DNA of 64,000 nucleotides, from contig NC_011891.1 of assembly GCF_000022145.1 (NCBI RefSeq), positions 1,364,001 to 1,428,000 on the forward strand, in the 5' to 3' direction. This document shows, one piece after another, positions 1 to 7,281 of this stretch. The notes below the pieces were generated by a model, which had not been told where the DNA came from, ran no database searches, and saw only the letters and a program-made list of their open reading frames with translations. Made by a program: the position numbers and the translations under genes. Source of the DNA: Anaeromyxobacter dehalogenans 2CP-1 (GTDB lineage Bacteria > Myxococcota > Myxococcia > Myxococcales > Anaeromyxobacteraceae). Within the stretch, counting starts at the first letter, position 1, and every line of letters begins with the position of its first letter.

Positions 1-542
1 ACGCGACCGGCGTGCGGGTGCTGGCGCGCGTGGCGGTCCGCTCCGACGACAACCTGCTCCGGGCCATGGCGCGCTTCCTCGAGGAGGAGGGCGTCGCCAT
101 CACCGACCCGACCCCGTTCCTCACCGACCGGCTGGCGCCGGAGGGCGTGCTGGGCCGGCACCAGCCCACGCCCGAGGAGCTGGAGGACGCGCGCTACGGG
201 CTGGAGCTGGCGCGCGGCATCGGCCGCCTCGACCTGGGACAGACGGTGGTGGTGAAGGACCGGGTGGCGCTGGCGGTCGAGGCGCTCGAGGGCACCGACG
301 CCTGCATCCGGCGCGGCGGCGAGCTGGCGAAGTCGGGCGGCTTCGTGGTGGCGAAGGCGGTGAAGCCGCACCAGGACCGCCGCTTCGACCTGCCCGCGGT
401 CGGGCCCGACACGGTGGTGTCGCTGCGCGAGGCGCGTGGCCGGCTGCTGGCGGTCGAGGCGGGGGCCACGCTGGTCATGGACCTCCCGCGCATGGTCGAG
501 CTCGCCGACAAGGCGAAGATCGTGCTGCTCGGGCTGCGCTGA
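1..542 (+). CDS. lpxI: UDP-2,3-diacylglucosamine pyrophosphatase LpxI, 5'-truncated by window edge
   Basis: This is the C-terminal part of a DUF1009/LpxI protein. LpxI hydrolyses UDP-2,3-diacylglucosamine to lipid X in lipid A synthesis, replacing LpxH in many bacteria. The reading frame is open from base 3 and enters from outside the window; about 180 residues are visible against roughly 270-280 for the family, so the N-terminal domain is missing. Recognisable family features are the [16 protein letters not shown] segment, the [19 protein letters not shown] segment and the [20 protein letters not shown] end. The stop TGA overlaps the start of the next gene by one base. In related genomes lpxI lies within lpx gene clusters; the upstream neighbours cannot be seen here. 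Confidence 0.85.
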   Translation, partial: ATGVRVLARVAVRSDDNLLRAMARFLEEEGVAITDPTPFLTDRLAPEGVLGRHQPTPEELEDARYGLELARGIGRLDLGQTVVVKDRVALAVEALEGTDACIRRGGELAKSGGFVVAKAVKPHQDRRFDLPAVGPDTVVSLREARGRLLAVEAGATLVMDLPRMVELADKAKIVLLGLR

Positions 543-829
543 TGGCCTGGGCGCGCGACGAGGGTGGCGCGGCGGTGCTGGAGATCCTGGTCCAGCCGCG
601 CGCCTCCCGCACCCGCGCCGTGGGCGAGCACGACGGTCGGCTCAAGATCCAGCTCGCGGCGCCGCCGGTGGACGGGGCGGCCAACGCCGCCCTGGTGGAG
701 TTCCTGGCGGCGGCGCTGGGGGTCCGGCGGGCCGACGTGGAGCTCCTCCGCGGCGAGACCGGGCGGCGCAAGACGGTCCGGGTGGCGGGCATCACCGCCG
801 CGGCCGCGGTGGCCGCCCTGGCATCCTGA
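542..829 (+). CDS. DUF167 / YggU family small protein
   Basis: A 95-residue protein of the DUF167 (YggU) family, whose biochemical role is not established. Family hallmarks are the [16 protein letters not shown] stretch, the [18 protein letters not shown] segment and the following region matching the usual lysine/arginine-rich [11 protein letters not shown] strand. Length matches the family (about 95-110). The ATG shares its first base with the lpxI stop codon (TGATG), so translation is probably coupled. It is the last gene of the lpxI transcript as far as visible; a 134-base gap follows before hemE. Confidence 0.8.
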   Translation: MAWARDEGGAAVLEILVQPRASRTRAVGEHDGRLKIQLAAPPVDGAANAALVEFLAAALGVRRADVELLRGETGRRKTVRVAGITAAAAVAALAS

Positions 830-871
830 GGACGCCGCCCGTCCGGCCGGCGACCGGGGCGGCGGGCGTCC
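830..871 (+). terminator. possible hairpin after the lpxI-DUF167 unit
   Basis: GGACGCC at 830-836 is the exact inverse of GGCGTCC at 865-871, with GC-rich sequence between. It begins just after the DUF167 stop codon. There is no T-run, so if it terminates it would need Rho or act as an RNA 3' end stabiliser. Weak support in a GC-rich background. Confidence 0.25.
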
Positions 872-946
872 GGAGGGCGGCAGGGTCCCGCGCGCGGGGC
901 CACGGAACATCGACCCGAACGGTGTGTGTTTCGGGGGGACCTGGAC

Positions 947-952
947 TAAGAT
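947..952 (+). promoter_or_regulatory. putative -10 element of hemE (TAAGAT)
   Basis: TAAGAT lies 10 bases before the preferred hemE ATG in an otherwise GC-rich gap. No -35 at 16-18 bases is visible. Transcription would start around 959, giving an almost leaderless message, which fits the absence of a Shine-Dalgarno sequence before 963. It overlaps the alternative in-frame ATG at 951, arguing against that start. Confidence 0.3.
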
Positions 953-962
953 GGCGGCCCCC

Positions 963-2003
963 ATGACCCACAGATTCCTCGCCGCGTGCCGCCGTGAGCC
1001 CGTCGACCGCGTTCCCGTCTGGATGATGCGCCAGGCCGGCCGCTACCAGCCGTCCTACCGCGCCGTCCGCCAGAAGGTGAGCTTCCTGGAGCTGTGCCGC
1101 TCGCCGGAGCTCATCGCCCAGGTGACGGTCGCGCCCATCGACGAGTTCGGCTTCGACGCCGCCATCCTGTTCTCGGACATCCTGGTCCACCTGCCGGCCA
1201 TGGGCCTCGACCTCTCCTTCGAGAAGGGCGAGAAGGGCAAGGGCGACGGCGGGCCGAAGATCGGCAACCCGGTGCGCACCCGCGCCGACGTGGACGCGCT
1301 GCGCGTGCCGGTCCCGAAGAAGGACCTGCCGTACGTGCTCGACGGCGTGCGCGCCATCCGCGCCGCCCTCGCCGACCGCGTGCCGCTCATCGGCTTCGTG
1401 GGCGGTCCGTTCACGGTGGCGAGCTACGCCGTCGAGGGCGGGAGCCAGGGCTTCACCCGGCTGAAGACCATGCTGTACGCCGAGCCGGCGACGGCGCACG
1501 CGCTGTTCGAGAAGCTCACCCAGGCCGCGATCGTGCAGATCGAGGAGCAGGTGGCGGCCGGCGCGCACGCGGCCCAGATCTTCGAGAGCTGGCTGGGCGA
1601 GCTGGCCCGCGAGGATCTCGAGGAGTTCAGCTTCCCGTACCTCGCCCGCATCGCCGAGGCGGTGCGCAAGACCGGCGTCCCGTCGATCCTGTTCTCCACC
1701 GGCACCACCGCGCACCTCGAGCCGATGGCGAAGCTCGGCTACGACGTCGTCTCGGTGGATTGGCGCATCCCCATCGACGAGGCGCGCGCCCGGCTGCCGG
1801 GCGTGGCGGTGCAGGGCAACTACGACTCGACGCTGCTCCTCGGGCCTCGCGACGTCGCGGTGGCGCGGGCCCAGCAGCTGCTCCGGGCGGCCGGGCCGAC
1901 CCCGGGTTACATCTTCAACCTCGGCCACGGGATCCAGGTGGGCACCCCGACCGAGAACGTGAAGGCGGTGGTGGACGCGGTCCACGCCTTCGGCTGGAAG
2001 TGA
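963..2003 (+). CDS. hemE: uroporphyrinogen decarboxylase HemE
   Basis: A 346-residue cytoplasmic enzyme that decarboxylates the four acetate side chains of uroporphyrinogen III to give coproporphyrinogen III in heme synthesis. The N-terminal signature PVWMMRQAGRYQPSYR (about residues 17-32) and the later GFVGGPFTVASYAVEGG segment are diagnostic; full length for the family. The ATG at 963 is chosen because family members begin a few residues before the REPVDR motif; an in-frame ATG at 951 overlaps a TAAGAT -10-like element. No Shine-Dalgarno precedes it. First gene of a hemE-hemN-hemH run; only 10 bases separate it from hemN. Confidence 0.96.
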   Translation: MTHRFLAACRREPVDRVPVWMMRQAGRYQPSYRAVRQKVSFLELCRSPELIAQVTVAPIDEFGFDAAILFSDILVHLPAMGLDLSFEKGEKGKGDGGPKIGNPVRTRADVDALRVPVPKKDLPYVLDGVRAIRAALADRVPLIGFVGGPFTVASYAVEGGSQGFTRLKTMLYAEPATAHALFEKLTQAAIVQIEEQVAAGAHAAQIFESWLGELAREDLEEFSFPYLARIAEAVRKTGVPSILFSTGTTAHLEPMAKLGYDVVSVDWRIPIDEARARLPGVAVQGNYDSTLLLGPRDVAVARAQQLLRAAGPTPGYIFNLGHGIQVGTPTENVKAVVDAVHAFGWK

Positions 2004-2013
2004 GGCGATCGGC

Positions 2014-3390
2014 GTGATCCAGATCCCGTCCACGCAGCTCATCAAGAAGTACGACCGTCCCGGGCCGCGCTACACCAGCTACCCGACCGCGCCGGAGTGG
2101 ACCGAGGCGTTCGGTCCGGCGCAGTACGTCGAGCACCTGGCGCGCGCGAACCAGCAGGGCGGCCCGCTCTCCATCTACGTGCACCTCCCGTTCTGCCGGG
2201 AGATGTGCCGCTTCTGCGGCTGCAACGTGGTGGCGACGCACGATCGCACCCGCGCCGACGCCTACCTCGACGTGCTCGAGAAGGAGGTCGCGCTGGTGGC
2301 GGCGAAGCTGCCCGACCGGCGCGCGGCCTCGCAGCTCCACTGGGGCGGCGGGACGCCCACCTTCCTCGACGAGAAGCAGCTGGTGCGCTGCCACGACATC
2401 CTGGCGCGCCACTTCACGTTCACGTCCGACGCCGAGAAGGCGATCGAGATCGACCCGGCCATCACCACCCGCTCGCAGATCGAGGTGCTGGCGAAGCTCG
2501 GGTTCAACCGCATCTCGATGGGCGTGCAGGACTTCGACGCGCGGGTGCAGGAGGTGGTGGGGCGCATCCAGGGCGAGAAGGAGACCGCCGACCTGGTGCA
2601 GGCCGCCCGCGACAACGGCTTCAAGGGCGTCAACCTCGACCTGATCTACGGGCTGCCCTATCAGACGCCGGACACCTGGAAGAAGACGCTCGAGCGCATC
2701 CTCGCCATCCACCCGGACCGCATGGCGGTGTTCGGCTTCGCCTACGTGCCGTGGTCGAAGCCGCACCAGCGCCTGCTGCCGCAGGAGGCGCTGCCGAAGA
2801 CCGAGCAGCGCGTGGAGCTGTTCCTGTCGGCGGTGGAGGCGTTCACCGGCGCCGGGTACCGGCTCATCGGCCTCGACCACTTCGCGCTGGAGTCGGACGA
2901 GCTGGCCGTGGCGCAGAGCGGCGGCTACCTGTACCGCAACTTCCAGGGCTACACCGTCCGCCCCGCCGAGGACACGGTGGCGTTCGGGATGACCTCCATC
3001 TCGGACATCGGCGGCGCGTACGCGCAGAACGCGCACAAGCTCAAGGACTGGGAGGCGAAGGTCGAGGCCGGGATCATCCCGGTGGACCGCGGCGCCTCCA
3101 TGTCCGCGGACGACGTGATGCGGCGGTTCACCATCAACCGCGTCATGTGCCTGCTCCGCCTCGACCTCCGCGAGATCGCGGAGAAGTTCGGGCCGGAGGG
3201 CCGGGCCGCCATCGAGGCCGACCTGCGCGCCGGCGTGAAGGAGCTGGAGGAGGACGGGCTGGTCACCTTCGACGGCGACGTGCTGAAGGTGACGCCGCTC
3301 GGCCAGCTCCTGGTCCGCAACGTGGCCATGCTGTTCGACGCCTACCTGAAGAAGGAAGGCGGCAAGAAGCAGTTCTCGCGCACGGTGTAG
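2014..3390 (+). CDS. hemN: oxygen-independent coproporphyrinogen III oxidase HemN
   Basis: A 458-residue radical SAM enzyme that oxidatively decarboxylates two propionates of coproporphyrinogen III to give protoporphyrinogen IX without oxygen. The [4Fe-4S]-binding CxxxCxxC motif is in FCREMCRFCGCN (about residue 60-70), and the GGGTPTFL and NRISMGVQDF segments are typical of true HemN rather than HemW. Length equals E. coli HemN. GTG start 10 bases after hemE. The presence of HemN in the main heme run, with no HemF here, suits an organism that grows with little or no oxygen; the protoporphyrinogen oxidase step is not encoded in this window. Confidence 0.96.
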   Translation: MIQIPSTQLIKKYDRPGPRYTSYPTAPEWTEAFGPAQYVEHLARANQQGGPLSIYVHLPFCREMCRFCGCNVVATHDRTRADAYLDVLEKEVALVAAKLPDRRAASQLHWGGGTPTFLDEKQLVRCHDILARHFTFTSDAEKAIEIDPAITTRSQIEVLAKLGFNRISMGVQDFDARVQEVVGRIQGEKETADLVQAARDNGFKGVNLDLIYGLPYQTPDTWKKTLERILAIHPDRMAVFGFAYVPWSKPHQRLLPQEALPKTEQRVELFLSAVEAFTGAGYRLIGLDHFALESDELAVAQSGGYLYRNFQGYTVRPAEDTVAFGMTSISDIGGAYAQNAHKLKDWEAKVEAGIIPVDRGASMSADDVMRRFTINRVMCLLRLDLREIAEKFGPEGRAAIEADLRAGVKELEEDGLVTFDGDVLKVTPLGQLLVRNVAMLFDAYLKKEGGKKQFSRTV

Positions 3391-3425
3391 CCGCGCGCGC
3401 GGGCGCGCCGCCGCCGGGGAGCCGC

Positions 3426-4388
3426 ATGAGCCACACGGCCGTCTTCCTCATGAACCTCGGCGGGCCGAGGAACCTCGCGGAGGTCGAGCCGTACCTCTAC
3501 GAGCTGTTCTCCGACCCGCTGGTGATCACGGCGCCGTTCGGCCCGTTCCGCAAGGTGATCGCGAAGCTCATCTCGCGCACGCGCGCGCCGTCCTCGGCGG
3601 AGAAGTACCAGCTCATCGGCGGGAAGTCGCCGCTGGTGGAGGGCACCGAGGCCCAGGCGCGCGCGCTCCAGGCCGCGCTCGGTCCCGGGTACTCGTGCCA
3701 CCTGGCCATGCGCTGCGGGCACCCCAACACCGAGGAGGGCGTCCGCGAGGCGCTCGCCGCCGGGGCCACCCGCGCGGTGGCGCTGCCGCTGTACCCGCAG
3801 TACGCGAACGCCACCACGCTCAGCTCGCTCCTGGAGCTGCGCCGCCTCTGGCCGAAGGATCGTCCGCTCGCCGAGGTCTGCACCTGGCACGATCACGAGG
3901 GCTACCTGGAGGCCTCGGCCGCGGCGCTGCGCGAGACGCTGGAGCGGGTCCCGGCCGCGCTGCGCGGGCGCACGCGCGTGGTGTTCAGCGCGCACGGCCT
4001 GCCCATGAGCCAGGTGCGCAAGGGCGACCCGTACCCCGGCTACGTGGAGCACTCCGCCCGCGAGACCGCGCGCCGCGCCGGCGCCGCCGACTGGCAGCTC
4101 ACCTACCAGAGCCGCGTCGGCCCGGCGAAGTGGCTCGGCCCGGACACCGTGAAGTACCTCGAGGCCAGCGCGAAGGACCTCGCCGTCGTGGCCGTGCCCA
4201 TCGCGTTCGTCTCGGAGCACCTCGAGACGCTCTACGACATGGACATCCTCGCGAAGGAGGCCGCGGAGAAGGCCGGCGCGGCGGCGTACCTGCGCGTGCC
4301 CGCGCTCGGCACCCGCCCCGACTTCATCACCGCGCTCGCCGACGTGGTCCGCGAGGGAGAGAAGGCGTCGCGGACGGTGGCGGCGTAG
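3426..4388 (+). CDS. hemH: ferrochelatase HemH
   Basis: A 320-residue ferrochelatase, inserting Fe2+ into the porphyrin ring as the last heme step. Family marks are FLMNLGGP at the N terminus, the active-site histidine in VVFSAHGLPMS (around residue 185) and the VAVPIAFVSEHLETLYDMD segment with the second conserved region. Length matches bacterial ferrochelatases. ATG at 3426 is preceded by GGGGAG five bases upstream. It lies 35 bases after hemN and completes a three-gene heme module; the next gene is convergent. Confidence 0.95.
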   Translation: MSHTAVFLMNLGGPRNLAEVEPYLYELFSDPLVITAPFGPFRKVIAKLISRTRAPSSAEKYQLIGGKSPLVEGTEAQARALQAALGPGYSCHLAMRCGHPNTEEGVREALAAGATRAVALPLYPQYANATTLSSLLELRRLWPKDRPLAEVCTWHDHEGYLEASAAALRETLERVPAALRGRTRVVFSAHGLPMSQVRKGDPYPGYVEHSARETARRAGAADWQLTYQSRVGPAKWLGPDTVKYLEASAKDLAVVAVPIAFVSEHLETLYDMDILAKEAAEKAGAAAYLRVPALGTRPDFITALADVVREGEKASRTVAA

Positions 4389-4518
4389 CTCGGGCGTGGA
4401 GGGGCCTGCGGCGGTCGGGGACGGGTGCCCGGCCGCGGGGATCGGCTCACGAGATGCCCGAGGGTGGGACGTGGGGCGCTGAGCGGACCTCCGGCGCCAG
4501 CCCGCGGACCTCGATCCC

Positions 4519-6396
4519 TCACGCCGCGTTCAGCCGGTGCAGCACCTGCTTCAGCAGCTCCCGGTCCGGCTGCGCCTTCAGCGCCGCCAGCGTCACGCGG
4601 CGCGCCTCGGCCACCTCGCCCAGCGCGGCCTCGGCGAGCGCCAGCACGGCGGCGGCGCGGCCGCCGTCGGGGGCGAGCGAGAGCGCCTTCCTCGCCTGCC
4701 GGCGGGCCTCCTGGGCGCGCTCGCCGGGCGGGAGCGCGGGGTCGTGCAGCGCGGCGAACCCGAGCATGGCGAGGTACTCGGGCTCGCGCGGGTTGCGCTC
4801 CACCGCCTCGCGGAACGCGGCCAGCGCGTCGGAGATGCGCCTCGCCCGCAGCGCGCGCTCGCCGCGCTTCAGCGCGATCTCGGCCGCCACGTCGATCCCG
4901 GGGCGGCGAACGCCGGACAGCTCGTAGCGCAGCATCAGGAACGAGAGGTACGCCTCGCGCTTCTCCGGCGTGGACAGCACCTTGTACGCGGCGGTCACCT
5001 TGTCCTGCACCGCCGCGAGCAGGTCCTCGAGGTCGCCGACCTCGAACTGCGCGAACGCGTCGGGGTGGAAGCGTCCGGCGACCTCGCGGTAGGCGGCCTC
5101 GATCTCCGGCGGCCCGGCCGAGATGTCGACCCCGAGCGCGCGGAAGTAGCTGCCGGGCAGGATCTGCAGCGCGGCCTGGCGCACCGCCTCGGCGCGGTCG
5201 GCGGGGAGGGGGCGGCGACGGGGCGGGGCGGGCACCTTGCCGTACACGGCGTCGCCGGCCTCGGGCGCCTCGTGGAACGCCACCGCGCCGACCATCGACA
5301 GGAACCACAGCAGCGTCAGCGCGTCGCGCAGCTCGGTGCGCCGGGCTTCGAGCCAGTCGCGCATGCGGGTCCGGCCGTCGAGGGAGACCGCCAGTCGCAG
5401 GTCGGCGCTGGAGAGGCCGGCGGCGGGGAGGATCTGCTGGAAGTCGCCGGTGCGGACCGGGTAGGCGTCGGTGACGGCGCGCAGCGCCTCGGAGAAGTGC
5501 CGCGCCGGGATGCCGCTGCGGGCGCCCTCGAGGATGGCGCGCAGCGGGAGCACGGGCGTGGCGTGGATCTCCCCCGCGAACTCGCCGCCCGGGTGGAAGC
5601 GCCACCGGCCCTCGCGCGCGCCGACGGCCCGCGCCACCAGCGCCTCGAGGTGCGCGCGCAGCGCCGCCGAGAGCGGCTCGCCGGGCTCGAGCACGCCCGC
5701 CGCCACCAGCGCGGCGCCGGGGCTGAGGCCGCTCGCCATCCCCTCCACCGCGGCGCGCTGCGCCGCGGCGTCGAGCCGCCCGGCGTCGCGCAGCCAGCGC
5801 ACCAGCGCGTCGGCGGGATCGTCGGACTGGAGCGCCACCGGCGCGCCGCGCTGGAAGAACATGCGCCGCGCCGGCCCGGCCGGCTCCTCCAGCACCAGCA
5901 CCCCCTCGGCCGCCGAGCGCCAGATCTGGTGCAGCAGCCGCGCCACCACGCCGGGCCGCACCTCGCCGAGCGCTGCCGGCGCCCGCGACAGCACCAGCGC
6001 CGAGCCTCGCAGCCGGGCGCGCGCCGCCGCCGCGGCCTGCGCCACGAGCTGCTGCACCTTGTCCACCAGCTCGCGGCGGGTGGGGTCGGCCACGTACGCG
6101 TTCGGCTTCAGCGGGAGCACCGCGGCGAGCCCGCGCGCCTTGCCCAGGTGCTCCTTGTCGGCGACCACCAGGAGCGCGCGGGGATCGGCGCCGCGGAGCC
6201 GCTGCGCGAGCGGGCCGGCCGGCCCGGCGGCGAGGTCGGCCGCGAGCACCACCGCGTCGGGGCGCTGCGCCGCGTACAGCTCGAACACCTGCTGAGGGTC
6301 CTCGGGGGCGATCGCCTCCAGGCCGGCGTCGGCGAGGCTCCGGGCGACGAACTCGCGCGTGGCCGGGTGTCCCTCGGCGACCAGGATGCGTGGCAC
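4519..6396 (-). CDS. degenerate receiver - DUF4388-like - DnaJ (J) domain - TPR protein
   Basis: A 625-residue cytoplasmic protein with a myxobacterial domain string. Residues 1-120 have a receiver fold pattern (begins MPRILVAEGHPATREFV) but lack the usual acidic pair, have alanine at the expected phospho-acceptor position (PDAVVLAADL; the nearest Asp is two residues later) and lack the conserved Lys-Pro, so phosphorylation is doubtful. Residues about 150-375 look like a DUF4388/PATAN region. Residues 415-485 form a J domain with the HPD motif at 444-446, and about 510-625 are TPR-like helices. It probably recruits an Hsp70 partner and scaffolds a signalling complex; that is inference. GTG start at 6396 chosen because the receiver begins there. 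Convergent with hemH, divergent from otsB. Confidence 0.75.
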   Translation of the reverse strand: MPRILVAEGHPATREFVARSLADAGLEAIAPEDPQQVFELYAAQRPDAVVLAADLAAGPAGPLAQRLRGADPRALLVVADKEHLGKARGLAAVLPLKPNAYVADPTRRELVDKVQQLVAQAAAAARARLRGSALVLSRAPAALGEVRPGVVARLLHQIWRSAAEGVLVLEEPAGPARRMFFQRGAPVALQSDDPADALVRWLRDAGRLDAAAQRAAVEGMASGLSPGAALVAAGVLEPGEPLSAALRAHLEALVARAVGAREGRWRFHPGGEFAGEIHATPVLPLRAILEGARSGIPARHFSEALRAVTDAYPVRTGDFQQILPAAGLSSADLRLAVSLDGRTRMRDWLEARRTELRDALTLLWFLSMVGAVAFHEAPEAGDAVYGKVPAPPRRRPLPADRAEAVRQAALQILPGSYFRALGVDISAGPPEIEAAYREVAGRFHPDAFAQFEVGDLEDLLAAVQDKVTAAYKVLSTPEKREAYLSFLMLRYELSGVRRPGIDVAAEIALKRGERALRARRISDALAAFREAVERNPREPEYLAMLGFAALHDPALPPGERAQEARRQARKALSLAPDGGRAAAVLALAEAALGEVAEARRVTLAALKAQPDRELLKQVLHRLNAA

Positions 6397-6468
6397 GCGC
6401 CGATTGTACGTGCCTTCCCCGGCGAGACGAAGATCCCCGGCCGCACCGCGCGGGCCGACGCGCGGGAA

Positions 6469-6477
6469 TGCTAGACT
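6469..6477 (+). promoter_or_regulatory. putative extended -10 promoter of otsB (TGC-TAGACT)
   Basis: TG at 6469-6470, then C and TAGACT at 6472-6477, resembling an extended -10. The otsB ATG is 15 bases after the hexamer, so the leader would be about 9 nt. No clear -35. The same TGCTA core precedes several other genes in the window. Confidence 0.35.
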
Positions 6478-6492
6478 CCACGGCCCCGCGCC

Positions 6493-7281
6493 ATGAAGGA
6501 TCTCCTCCACCCCCGCCACCGCGCCGCGCTCGACCGCTTCCTCGGCGAGGGGGCGCGCCGCCCCGTCCTGCTCGCCTTCGACTACGACGGCGTCCTCGCC
6601 CCCATCGTCAAGGATCCCGCCGGCGCCCGCATGCGCCCCTCCACCCGCACGCTCCTGGCGCGGGTGGCCGGGCTGTACCCGGTGGCGGTGGTCTCCGGTC
6701 GCGCCTGGCGCGACACCCACCGGTTCGTGGGCGACGTCGTCCCGACGGTGGTCGGCAACCACGGGTTCGAGCTCGGGCACCCGGTCCCGGTCCCGGCCCG
6801 CGTGCTGCGGACGGTGCGCGGCTGGCGGCGGCAGCTCGAGGCGGCGCTGGAGGGGGTGCCGGGCGTCCACTTCGAGGACAAGCGCTCCACGCTCGCCATC
6901 CACTACGGGCTCACGCGTTCCTGGCGCCGCTCCGAGCACGCGGTGTACGAGGCCGCCAACCAGCTCGCCGGCACCCGGCTCATCCCGGGCAAGAAGGTGC
7001 TGAACGTGCTCCCGCACGACTTCCCGTCGAAGGGCGACGCGGTGCGCGCGCTGCTCGCGCGGCTCGGCTGCGACGCGGCGCTCTACGCCGGCGACGACGT
7101 CACCGACGAGGACGCGTTCGCGGTGGGCGAGCCGCTCGTGTTCGGCGTGCACGTGGGCAGCGGGCGCACGCTCGCGCCCTGGTGCCTGCGCGCGCAGGAG
7201 GACGTGGACGCGTTGCTGGAGCGGCTGGTGGAGGCGCGCGCCGGGGCACGGCCGAGGCGCGCGGCGGGGCGGGCGCGGTGA
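6493..7281 (+). CDS. otsB: trehalose-6-phosphate phosphatase OtsB
   Basis: A 262-residue HAD-superfamily phosphatase that makes trehalose from trehalose-6-phosphate, an osmo- and desiccation protectant. HAD motif I is FDYDGVLAPI (about residues 28-37), motif II lies in VAVVSGR, and motif IV is YAGDDVTDEDAF near residue 198. Length is normal for bacterial OtsB. No OtsA synthase is visible in the window, so the substrate-forming partner is elsewhere. The stop overlaps the xseA GTG by 4 bases, an odd pairing that suggests co-transcription without obvious functional link. Confidence 0.9.
   Translation: MKDLLHPRHRAALDRFLGEGARRPVLLAFDYDGVLAPIVKDPAGARMRPSTRTLLARVAGLYPVAVVSGRAWRDTHRFVGDVVPTVVGNHGFELGHPVPVPARVLRTVRGWRRQLEAALEGVPGVHFEDKRSTLAIHYGLTRSWRRSEHAVYEAANQLAGTRLIPGKKVLNVLPHDFPSKGDAVRALLARLGCDAALYAGDDVTDEDAFAVGEPLVFGVHVGSGRTLAPWCLRAQEDVDALLERLVEARAGARPRRAAGRAR

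Noticed and set aside
2097-3425. Long plus-strand reading frame overlapping hemN in a second frame
   Set aside because: It is Arg/Ala/Pro-rich, fits the third-position GC bias of the true gene and only becomes meaningful at the hemH ATG (3426).
4389-4461. CTCGGGC...GCCCGAG inverted pair between hemH and the receiver-DnaJ gene
   Set aside because: Arms are 60 bases apart with no compact stem or T-run; such pairs are expected by chance at this GC content.
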